From NCBI GenBank assembly GCA_019695015.1, contig JAIBAV010000132.1:1-35833 (forward strand): DNA of 35,833 nt, in the 5' to 3' direction. This document shows positions 27,909 through 34,335 of this stretch, piece after piece. The notes beneath the pieces are model-generated. The model ran no database searches, was not told the origin of the DNA, and saw only the letters and a program-made list of their open reading frames with translations. A program made the translations under genes and the position numbers. Each line of letters starts with the position of its first letter. Position 1 is the first letter of the stretch. Origin of the DNA: Chitinophagaceae bacterium (GTDB lineage Bacteria > Bacteroidota > Bacteroidia > Chitinophagales > Chitinophagaceae).

Positions 27909-27939
27909 CAAAGATAGGGTTAGAGGAATTAGCTTCCAA
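27909..27939 (-). promoter_or_regulatory. Promoter of the 53-residue membrane protein gene
   Basis: On the minus strand TATCTTTG (27909-27916) matches TAnnTTTG exactly, and a TTG (27937-27939) lies 20 bases further upstream, the expected -33/-7 spacing in Bacteroidota. The TTG falls in the last codons of the TauE/SafE gene. The -7 box ends 16 bases before the ATG. Confidence 0.75.
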
Positions 27940-28363
27940 CGCTTTTATTTTTTTGTGCTTCTGTGGCGTGTATTTTATTTGTATCTTTTTTAGGTTTATC
28001 AAAAAAAAGCATTTTTACTGCTACAATAATCATTAAAAAAGCAAATATTTTTTTTACAGTAGCATCGGGTAGCGATAAGGCTAATTTACTTCCTAAATAT
28101 CCGCCAACTAAAAAGCCTATGGCTAAAAATGGAATTGCTTTTATATTTACCTCGCCTGCTTTATAGTAATAAATTAACGACACAATAAATACAGGTAATA
28201 ATAATAAGCCTAACGAAGTACCTTGTGCTGTTTTTTGAGAAAAACCAAGAATATAAATTAATGCTGGTACAATAATTATTCCACCACCAACACCTACTAA
28301 ACCACTAAGCATGCCAGCTGCAACGCCAATAATAATTAATATAATAATAGTGTTAACTGTCAT
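27929..28363 (-). CDS. Half-size TauE/SafE family membrane permease
   Basis: A 144-residue protein with about four membrane helices and the TauE/SafE repeat signature GMLSGLVGVGGGIIIVPALI (residues 17-36), followed by GFLVGGYLGSKLA. Full-length family members have two such repeats and about 250 residues; one-repeat proteins are common in Bacteroidota and probably work as dimers, so this is not necessarily a broken gene. The family moves sulfur oxyanions and other organic anions; the substrate here is unknown. It starts seven bases after the ppa stop, which points to one operon. Confidence 0.85.
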   Translation of the reverse strand: MTVNTIIILIIIGVAAGMLSGLVGVGGGIIIVPALIYILGFSQKTAQGTSLGLLLLPVFIVSLIYYYKAGEVNIKAIPFLAIGFLVGGYLGSKLALSLPDATVKKIFAFLMIIVAVKMLFFDKPKKDTNKIHATEAQKNKSVGS

Positions 28364-28370
28364 AGTTTTT

Positions 28371-28919
28371 TTATTTATTTAAAAAAGATTTTTTATAAAA
28401 TTCTATTGCTTCTGAAACAATTTTTAATGCAGTAGTTTTATCACCAAATTCTTCTACTTTAACCTCTTTGTTTTCTAATTTTTTATACTCTTCAAAAAAA
28501 TGCCTTAACTCATCAAAAAAATGTTTGGGTAATTCTTCTATATTATTGTAATGGTTAACACCTGGGTCGTTAGATGCTACTGCAATTATTTTATCATCAG
28601 CATCGCCACTATCTATCATTTGCATTACTCCTACAACTTTTGCTTCCATTAGGGTTAAAGGAACAACAGGAATAGAAGTTATTACAAGTATATCTAGTGG
28701 GTCTTTGTCTCCACCATAGGTTTGAGGTATAAAACCATAATTACAAGGATAATAAAATGAAGAATAAATTATTCTGTCTAATTTTAATAAGCCACTGGGT
28801 TTATCAATCTCATATTTACATCTGCTACCTTGCGGAATTTCAATAACTGCATTTACTTTTCTTGGTGCTTGTTCTCCTGGGTTAACACCATGCCAAGGAT
28901 GTTGAACTAATTGTTGCAT
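28371..28919 (-). CDS. ppa: Inorganic pyrophosphatase (family I)
   Basis: Soluble Mg-dependent enzyme splitting pyrophosphate. The 182-residue length fits, and the active-site marks are [23 protein letters not shown] and the metal-binding DKDPLDILV, with the acidic [12 protein letters not shown] further on. It lies 18 bp after crcB and 7 bp before the TauE/SafE gene. Family I pyrophosphatases are strongly inhibited by fluoride, which gives sense to the pairing with a fluoride exporter; that link is inference. Confidence 0.95.
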   Translation of the reverse strand: MQQLVQHPWHGVNPGEQAPRKVNAVIEIPQGSRCKYEIDKPSGLLKLDRIIYSSFYYPCNYGFIPQTYGGDKDPLDILVITSIPVVPLTLMEAKVVGVMQMIDSGDADDKIIAVASNDPGVNHYNNIEELPKHFFDELRHFFEEYKKLENKEVKVEEFGDKTTALKIVSEAIEFYKKSFLNK

Positions 28920-28937
28920 ATTTTAAAAATATAATTT

Positions 28938-29300
28938 TTATTTAAAAATAAAGAAACCAATACTAACAGCTATTAAGGTTAAAAAAAACGTAAGCCCAAT
29001 ATATAAAAAAGATGCTGCATATTGTTGCTGTTGCATTAACTGAAATGTGTTCCAGCTAAAAGCAGAGAATGTGGTAAAGCCACCTAAAAAGCCTGTAGTA
29101 ATTATTAAGTACCAATGCTCCACATTGTGTGTTTGTTTTGCAAGAATTGCCATAATAACACCAATAAAAAATGAGCCTACAACATTTACTGTAATGGTAG
29201 CATAAGGAAAATGTTTGTTAGTAATCATTAAACCAATAAAATATCTAAAAATAGAACCTAAACCACCGCCTATGCCAACTAATAAAATATTTTTAAGCAT
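28938..29300 (-). CDS. crcB: Fluoride ion exporter CrcB/Fluc
   Basis: Small four-helix fluoride channel of 120 residues that acts as an antiparallel dimer. GGGLGSIFRYFIG (11-23), NVVGSFFIGV (39-48) and the GFLGGFTTFSAFSWNTF stretch (about 71-87, with the Phe box and Thr/Ser track) are family hallmarks. Its ATG shares one base with the stop of the lipoprotein gene (TAATG at 29300). No fluoride riboswitch was found upstream. Confidence 0.94.
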   Translation of the reverse strand: MLKNILLVGIGGGLGSIFRYFIGLMITNKHFPYATITVNVVGSFFIGVIMAILAKQTHNVEHWYLIITTGFLGGFTTFSAFSWNTFQLMQQQQYAASFLYIGLTFFLTLIAVSIGFFIFK

Positions 29301-29701
29301 TATAAATTGGGGTTAAATGTATATTTAAAATCTATGAGCCAAGTGTTATTTTGGTTTACAGCTTTCACTTTTCTTCTCTCTTTATCAAATGAGTTATTGT
29401 AATAAATAATTGTTTCTGTGGTAGAAATAGTTTCTATAGTAACATTTTGAATGGAGGCTTCGGATAAAAGTCTTTTATCTTTTTTGGTAAATTGATAATA
29501 TTTATCTTTTGCTTCTTTCAATAGTTTGTCATTTTCCTTATCGTGAAGCATATAAAAACTTGCTTTCTCAAATTTACCTGCTTTAAAAGCTTCAATAAAT
29601 TCTCTGGCAGCTTCTAATGGCCTGGTTGCTGGTAAATATGTAATGCTTGAATTGTTACAAGCTAAAAGTAAAAAGGCGATAAGTGAAAAAAATATCTTCA
29701 T
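29300..29701 (-). CDS. Small lipoprotein, DUF4878/NTF2-like
   Basis: The protein starting at 29701 has 133 residues and a lipobox LLAC with Cys15 after a short hydrophobic signal, so it should be a lipoprotein. The mature part (ATRPLEAAREFIEAFKAGKF and the strands after it) resembles DUF4878-type NTF2-like domains; the function is unknown. The frame is open 61 codons upstream, but that region contains the promoter-like box and the phoH terminator, so the inner ATG is preferred. It is the first gene of a run with crcB, ppa and a TauE/SafE permease. Confidence 0.75.
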   Translation of the reverse strand: MKIFFSLIAFLLLACNNSSITYLPATRPLEAAREFIEAFKAGKFEKASFYMLHDKENDKLLKEAKDKYYQFTKKDKRLLSEASIQNVTIETISTTETIIYYNNSFDKERRKVKAVNQNNTWLIDFKYTFNPNL

Positions 29702-29752
29702 GGATAACTTTATGTAAATTGAAAATACAAAACCTAGTTCATGATATTCAAA

Positions 29753-29760
29753 CAAAGGTA
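29753..29760 (-). promoter_or_regulatory. Probable -7 box for the lipoprotein-crcB-ppa run
   Basis: The minus strand reads TACCTTTG, an exact TAnnTTTG match, about 51 bases before the lipoprotein ATG and after the phoH terminator. The -33 region is T-rich but has no clear TTG at the ideal distance. Confidence 0.55.
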
Positions 29761-29780
29761 AGGTTGATTTTGGTGAATAG

Positions 29781-29803
29781 AAAAGGCAGCTTTTAAAGCC
29801 GCC
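29781..29803 (-). terminator. Intrinsic terminator after phoH
   Basis: On the minus strand GGCGGCTT pairs with AAGCTGCC (one G-U pair) around a TAA loop and is followed by TTTT. It lies 31 bp past the phoH stop (29835) and before the lipoprotein promoter. Confidence 0.8.
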
Positions 29804-29834
29804 TAATTTATATGAATGGTTAGTAAGTAATTTT

Positions 29835-30830
29835 TTAACGAGGATGGTTATATTTTTTTTCGTATTCAGCTTCTTCTTTTTCAAATTCTTTATCGTATGC
29901 TTTAATAATGGCTTTTACTAATTTATGTCTTACTACATCTTCTTCGTCTAATTCAATATGAGCAATACCATCAATATTTTTTAAAATTCTAACAGCTTTT
30001 TCTAACCCACTACGTTGGTTGCGTGGCAAATCTATTTGTGTAGGGTCGCCAGTAATAATAGCTTTTGCATTGGCACCAATACGGGTTAAAAACATTTTTA
30101 ATTGTAAGTCGTTAGTATTTTGCGATTCGTCTAAAATAATAAATGCATTATCTAAAGTTCTGCCTCTCATATAGGCTAATGGGGCAATTTCAATAGTTCT
30201 GGTAGTCATATAATAACCTAGTTTATCGGCAGGTATCATATCGTCTAATGCATCGTATAATGGTCTTAAATAAGGGTCAATTTTTTCTTTTAAATCACCT
30301 GGTAAAAAACCTAAGCTTTCTCCAGCTTCAACGGCTGGCCTGGTTAAAATAATTTTTTTAACTACTTTATTTTTTAATGCTCTAACCGCTAATGCAACTG
30401 CTGTATATGTTTTACCAGTACCTGCTGGTCCTATTGCAAAAACAATATCGTTTTTATCGGCTGCAGTAACCATTCTTTTTTGGTTGGCAGTTCTGGCTCT
30501 TACTGTTTTGCCATTTGGCCCAAAAACTAAAATATCGTTAGGGTTTTTGTCCACAAAATTGTCAATAGTTTCCGCATCATCGCCACCTAATATTTGCTCA
30601 AAATAGTTTTCACTTAAATGTCCATTTCTTTCTAAATACTGAACAATTAAATTTATTTTTTCTTTTGCAGAGTCTATTTGTTCTGGGGCACCACTTAGTT
30701 TAATATGTGTTCCTCTAGATAGAATTTTAAGTAATGGAAATTTTTTTTTCAGTAAATCAAACTTGCCATTGTTTACACCAAAAAATTCAATAGGATTAAT
30801 GGAATCTAGATTAATGATTGTATCTGTCAA
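29835..30830 (-). CDS. phoH: PhoH family ATPase
   Basis: Cytoplasmic P-loop protein of 331 residues. An N-terminal KH-like segment (about 24-68) precedes the ATPase core with Walker A GPAGTGKT (134-141) and Walker B FIILDESQN, followed by TGDPTQIDLP. This is the PhoH (PhoL/YbeZ-like) type, linked in other bacteria to RNA metabolism and ribosome maturation together with YbeY; that role is from family knowledge. It is monocistronic here, with its own terminator. Confidence 0.93.
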   Translation of the reverse strand: MTDTIINLDSINPIEFFGVNNGKFDLLKKKFPLLKILSRGTHIKLSGAPEQIDSAKEKINLIVQYLERNGHLSENYFEQILGGDDAETIDNFVDKNPNDILVFGPNGKTVRARTANQKRMVTAADKNDIVFAIGPAGTGKTYTAVALAVRALKNKVVKKIILTRPAVEAGESLGFLPGDLKEKIDPYLRPLYDALDDMIPADKLGYYMTTRTIEIAPLAYMRGRTLDNAFIILDESQNTNDLQLKMFLTRIGANAKAIITGDPTQIDLPRNQRSGLEKAVRILKNIDGIAHIELDEEDVVRHKLVKAIIKAYDKEFEKEEAEYEKKYNHPR

Positions 30831-30891
30831 AATAATAATGGTTTTAAATAGATTAATAATTTGAGTTGAGTTACTACTAACCTTTCCTACC

Positions 30892-30899
30892 CAAATATA
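30892..30899 (-). promoter_or_regulatory. Possible -7 box for phoH
   Basis: TATATTTG on the minus strand matches TAnnTTTG exactly, 61 bases before the phoH ATG. The inverted DnaA-box-like pair lies about 30 bases further upstream. No clear -33 TTG at the expected spacing. Confidence 0.4.
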
Positions 30900-30928
30900 A
30901 TTTTAATAATTGTAGATAGTATTAATTA

Positions 30929-30949
30929 TTATTCACAAACTGTGGATAG
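30929..30949. promoter_or_regulatory. Inverted pair of DnaA-box-like sites
   Basis: TTATTCACA (30929-30937) fits the DnaA box TTATNCACA exactly. Three bases on, TGTGGATAG (30941-30949) is, on the other strand, CTATCCACA, one mismatch from TTATCCACA. Together they form an imperfect palindrome in the AT-rich gap between phoH and the PorP/SprF gene. Binding by DnaA is inference. Confidence 0.4.
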
Positions 30950-31004
30950 GTTTTACAACAGTTTAAGCAATAAGAAGGAAGCATTTTTTGATTAAAATAT
31001 AATA

Positions 31005-32015
31005 CTAAAATTTGGGGCATCTAATATTTCTATCTGTATTAGGCCTTCTAATATAAATTAATGAGATTTCTAAACCGCCTCTTTTTTGGCTTGCATTTTT
31101 TAAGGAAGAAGTATTAATATCATAGGTTGCACCTAATCTAAAATCATCAAACTCTAATCCTATATATGGTATTAAGGCATCTTTAAAACGTAGCCATGCA
31201 CCAGCATAAAAGCTAGTAGGTTTTGGTGCTTCGTTGCCACTTACATTAAATTGTATTGCACCACCAACAACAGTTTCGGCTGCACCACCTTGAAAACTTT
31301 GTAATGCACTAACATGTAAAGTAGTATTATCATTCATGTCAAAGTTTCCTCCACCATGTATGGTAGTACGCATATTTAATAAATAGTTAGCACCTGTAAA
31401 AGTTTGCTTTGGTCTTGTAACATGGTATATACTTACGCCAGCATAATAACTGTTTTTATCGCTACTGCTACCTGTATATAAAACCCCTGCATTTAGGTCT
31501 ATAAAATTTGATTTTAGTGAAGAAGGGTTATTAAAAATTTCGGAAGTAACACCAGTAAAACCAGAGGTGGTAAGTTGGTCTTCAAATTTTAAGCTTGTAG
31601 TATTTATAAGCATATTGGCATAGGTAATTTGAAAGCCAACACCTATTTGATTGTAGCCATCTTCATCTAATCCTTTATGATAGGCAGTAGATAAAGAAGC
31701 ATAATTAAATTTAACTGCACCATTTGCACTATTATCTGTATAGCCCATTATACCAACTCCCCAATTATCTGTATAAACTAATTTTTTTTGCATTAACTGA
31801 AAGTCAACAGATGCTGTACTTGTAATAAATGCATTATTTATAGTTGGCCATTGGTTTCTGTAATTACCTGCAATGCGGTAATTGCCATTAAACTTACCTG
31901 TAAATGCAGGGTTAAGTGTAAGTGGCGATGAAAAAAATTGAGAAAAGTGAGGATCCTGAGCATTTGCACTGAAACCCAAAATAAAAATCAATAAAACAAT
32001 AATTAACTTCTTCAT
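31005..32015 (-). CDS. PorP/SprF family type IX secretion system membrane protein
   Basis: A 336-residue outer-membrane beta-barrel-type protein. The signal peptide (residues 1-19, ending ANAQ) is followed by DPHFSQFFSSPLTLNPAFTG, the PorP/SprF hallmark, and by alternating strands to the C-terminus. The frame is open 35 codons further upstream, but the signal peptide fixes the start at 32015. Bacteroidota carry several such genes, often beside large surface proteins; no partner gene sits beside this one, so its place in secretion or gliding is unclear. A 7-of-8 match to the -7 box (TACTTTCG) lies at 32032-32039. Confidence 0.9.
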   Translation of the reverse strand: MKKLIIVLLIFILGFSANAQDPHFSQFFSSPLTLNPAFTGKFNGNYRIAGNYRNQWPTINNAFITSTASVDFQLMQKKLVYTDNWGVGIMGYTDNSANGAVKFNYASLSTAYHKGLDEDGYNQIGVGFQITYANMLINTTSLKFEDQLTTSGFTGVTSEIFNNPSSLKSNFIDLNAGVLYTGSSSDKNSYYAGVSIYHVTRPKQTFTGANYLLNMRTTIHGGGNFDMNDNTTLHVSALQSFQGGAAETVVGGAIQFNVSGNEAPKPTSFYAGAWLRFKDALIPYIGLEFDDFRLGATYDINTSSLKNASQKRGGLEISLIYIRRPNTDRNIRCPKF

Positions 32016-32097
32016 GAAAATTAAAAGATGCCGAAAGTAAGTGAAATGTTGTAAATGAATAAAATTACTTGATGAATATTTTAGTAATAGGTTTTTA

Positions 32098-32751
32098 TTA
32101 AGATTGAGCTTTGGTGCCAAATGCTAAATCGCCAGCATCGCCTAAGCCTGGTACAATGTAGCCTTTTGCAGTTAATTCCTCATCAATATCGCCACACCAA
32201 ATTTCAATATTATTACCACATTCACGTTCAACATATTCAATACCTACAGTACTGGCAATTGCACATACAACATATATTTTATTTATTTGCCATCTATCTT
32301 GTAAAATAGCAATTGTTTTAACCAAAGATGCTCCAGTTGCAAGCATTGGGTCGCTAATAATAATTGTTCTGTTATCTAAAGAAGGGCAGCTTACATATTC
32401 TAAGCTTATTTCAAAACTGCCATCACGGTGGTGTTTTCTATAAGCAGAAATAAAAGCATTATCTGCTTTATCAAAATAATTAAGCATGCCATTGTGTAAA
32501 GGTAAACCTGCTCTTAAAATAGTTGCTAAAACGGGTTGTTCTGCAATTACATTACTATTATGTGTGCCTAATGGCGTTTGAATCTCTACTGTTTTAAAAT
32601 TAAAATTTTTACTTATTTCGTAGGCTGCCACTTCGCCAAATCTTTCAAGGTTTCTACGAAAACGCAACCTGTCGTTTTGTACATTAATATCTCTTAATTC
32701 GCTAATCCAGTTGTTTACTAAACTGTTTTTACTGCTTAAGTTTATTACCAT
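32098..32751 (-). CDS. upp: Uracil phosphoribosyltransferase
   Basis: Salvages uracil to UMP with PRPP. The 217-residue protein has ATILRAGLPLHNGMLNYF, the PRPP loop ISDPMLATGASLVKT and the uracil-binding GLGDAGDLAFGT near the end. An upstream in-frame ATG at 32775 exists, but the promoter-like TAGCTTTG overlaps it, so the start at 32751 (MVINLSSKNS) is chosen. It is on the same strand as the glycosylase gene, 33 bases after it. Confidence 0.93.
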   Translation of the reverse strand: MVINLSSKNSLVNNWISELRDINVQNDRLRFRRNLERFGEVAAYEISKNFNFKTVEIQTPLGTHNSNVIAEQPVLATILRAGLPLHNGMLNYFDKADNAFISAYRKHHRDGSFEISLEYVSCPSLDNRTIIISDPMLATGASLVKTIAILQDRWQINKIYVVCAIASTVGIEYVERECGNNIEIWCGDIDEELTAKGYIVPGLGDAGDLAFGTKAQS

Positions 32752-32772
32752 ATTTAATTTTTTAAAACGCTT

Positions 32773-32804
32773 CAAAGCTAATTGTTAATTGGCAAAATTG
32801 TCAA
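32773..32804 (-). promoter_or_regulatory. Probable upp promoter
   Basis: On the minus strand TAGCTTTG (32773-32780) matches TAnnTTTG exactly and a TTG (32802-32804) lies 21 bases upstream. The -7 box ends about 21 bases before the chosen upp start. The -33 part overlaps the end of the glycosylase gene. Confidence 0.6.
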
Positions 32805-33399
32805 TTTTCTTTCCGCTCACAAATAAATTGTTTTTAATGAAAAATCGGTATAATAATAGTGCATCTTCTTTAGCATAATGTACTCCTATTCTTGGGGTAT
32901 TAATAATTTGTTTTGAAGACAGTATAAAATCATCTTCCTCTATATAAATTGTATTTTGCAAAAGGCTATATCCATTTTGATTGTTTGTTATGCCTAAAGC
33001 CTTGGTTACATTGCCTGGACCTTTAGTTATTGTAAAATCGTTTTCCTTTTTTCCTGTTCTTTTTTGCATTATTTCTAAGCCTTCTAATGGTTCAACAGCT
33101 CTAACCAAAACTGCATGTGGGTTATTAATTGTATTAGTTACTACATTAAATAAATAATGCATTCCATAGCATAAATATATATAACATACACCACCGTTAG
33201 CAAACATAATCTCCGTACGTTTTGTTCTTTTATTATTGTATGCATGACAGGCTTTGTCTGTAATGCCACAGTATGCTTCTGTTTCTACAATTCTGGCTTT
33301 GGTAACTAAGCCTTCCATTTTGGTAACTAGTATTTTACCTAACAAATTTTTTGCAACATCTATTGTGTTTTTATTGGTATAAAATGCTTGGGTTAGCAT
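32785..33399 (-). CDS. DNA-3-methyladenine glycosylase (AAG/MPG family)
   Basis: Base-excision repair enzyme that removes alkylated purines, of the mammalian-AAG-like family (204 residues, normal). LLGKILVTKMEG, the catalytic-glutamate segment RIVETEAYCG (Glu about 41-43), CHAYNNKRTKRTEIMF and YIYLCYGMHYLFNVVT, then GPGNVTKALGI, are family motifs. It diverges from the EI24-like gene across a 59-bp gap and precedes upp. Confidence 0.92.
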   Translation of the reverse strand: MLTQAFYTNKNTIDVAKNLLGKILVTKMEGLVTKARIVETEAYCGITDKACHAYNNKRTKRTEIMFANGGVCYIYLCYGMHYLFNVVTNTINNPHAVLVRAVEPLEGLEIMQKRTGKKENDFTITKGPGNVTKALGITNNQNGYSLLQNTIYIEEDDFILSSKQIINTPRIGVHYAKEDALLLYRFFIKNNLFVSGKKIDNFAN

Positions 33400-33430
33400 A
33401 AAATATTCTATTTATTGTTAATTGCTTTGG

Positions 33431-33438
33431 TATCTTAG
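33431..33438 (+). promoter_or_regulatory. Possible -7 box for the EI24-like gene
   Basis: TATCTTAG matches seven of eight positions of TAnnTTTG, 20 bases before the ATG at 33459, inside the short divergent gap with the glycosylase gene. Confidence 0.4.
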
Positions 33439-33458
33439 CAACGGAAATATTAAGATTA

Positions 33459-34214
33459 ATGTTAAAAGACTTTATTATAGCATTACAAGCCTATAGAAAG
33501 GCACATTTGTTTATACAAAAATATAAACTATGGAAATGGATAATTTTACCAGGGCTATTTTATTGCATTTTGTTTTTAGTAGGCATGTATTTTTTTGGTA
33601 ATACTGCTAATAGTTTTATTGAATGGCTGAAAGGCTTCTTAATAAATTCTTTAAATAAAGTTAATAGCAGCTTTTTAAACTTTGTAGTAACACTAAGTGG
33701 CATTATGATTTGGGTTATTTTAATGTTACTATATTTTTCATTCTTTAAATATTTCTTTTTAATAGTTGGCTCGCCAATTTTTGCATATTTGAGTGAAAAA
33801 ACAGCTTCTATCATAGAAGGAAAAGATTACCCGTTTAATTTTAGCCAAATATTAAAAGATATTGTAAGAGGTATAAGAATATCTTTAAGAAATGCTTTGT
33901 GGCAAACAGTTTATTTGTTTAGTATTTTAATTATAGGAATGATACCGTTAGTGGGTTGGTTTGTTCCGGTACTAGCTCTTTTAATTGAGTGTTATTATTA
34001 TGGATTTTCAATGTTAGATTATAGCATGGAACGTAATAAGAAATCGGTTTTTGAAAGTGTAAATTATATTGGAGTGCATAAAGGTTTGGCTATAGGTAAT
34101 GGTTTTGTTTTTTATACTATGCATTTATTACCAGTAATAGGATGGGTTTTGGCCCCTGCTTATGCAGTAATTGCAGCTACACTTAGTATTTATGATTTAA
34201 AAGAAAAAAGCTAA
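33459..34214 (+). CDS. EI24/CysZ-like integral membrane protein
   Basis: A 251-residue protein with about four long hydrophobic regions (roughly 26-50, 70-105, 145-180, 210-240). The pattern SPIFAYLSEKTASIIEGKDY followed by an amphipathic basic segment (ILKDIVRGIRISLRN) and the ECYYYGFSMLDYSMERN segment fits the EI24 family, which includes the sulfate transporter CysZ. No sulfur-assimilation genes are adjacent, so a sulfate role is not supported by context. Confidence 0.82.
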   Translation: MLKDFIIALQAYRKAHLFIQKYKLWKWIILPGLFYCILFLVGMYFFGNTANSFIEWLKGFLINSLNKVNSSFLNFVVTLSGIMIWVILMLLYFSFFKYFFLIVGSPIFAYLSEKTASIIEGKDYPFNFSQILKDIVRGIRISLRNALWQTVYLFSILIIGMIPLVGWFVPVLALLIECYYYGFSMLDYSMERNKKSVFESVNYIGVHKGLAIGNGFVFYTMHLLPVIGWVLAPAYAVIAATLSIYDLKEKS

Positions 34215-34223
34215 TGTAACTTT

Positions 34224-34252
34224 ATGTTTCTAATCAATAGAAGCATATTTTC
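34224..34252 (+). terminator. Possible terminator after the EI24-like gene
   Basis: ATGTTTCTA (34224-34232) pairs with TAGAAGCAT (34238-34246) with one G-U pair and a five-base loop, followed by ATTTT. It is ten bases past the stop. The T-run is short. Confidence 0.45.
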
Positions 34253-34286
34253 CTAATTTAATAAGAAGGTATTTCTAATAATATTG

Positions 34287-34316
34287 TTGTTAGAATAAGG
34301 CCTTTTAATTAATTTG
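34287..34316 (+). promoter_or_regulatory. Possible promoter of the M12B-like metalloprotease gene
   Basis: TTG at 34287-34289 and TTAATTTG at 34309-34316 (seven of eight to TAnnTTTG, followed by CA) are 19 bases apart, the expected -33/-7 spacing. The ATG follows 20 bases later. Confidence 0.5.
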
Positions 34317-34335
34317 CAGAACTTAAATTTTATAT

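Noticed and set aside
27929..28363. TauE/SafE gene as a truncated pseudogene
   Set aside because: The frame is clean, starts 7 bp after ppa and ends normally; single-repeat family members are common in Bacteroidota.
29702..29834. Fluoride riboswitch upstream of the lipoprotein-crcB run
   Set aside because: I searched the minus strand here for the conserved GG-GATGG-TTC core and pseudoknot partner and did not find them; the only structure is the phoH terminator.
32016..32120. N-terminal 35-residue extension of the PorP/SprF protein
   Set aside because: A clear signal peptide begins at the Met encoded at 32015; the extension overlaps non-coding, promoter-like sequence.
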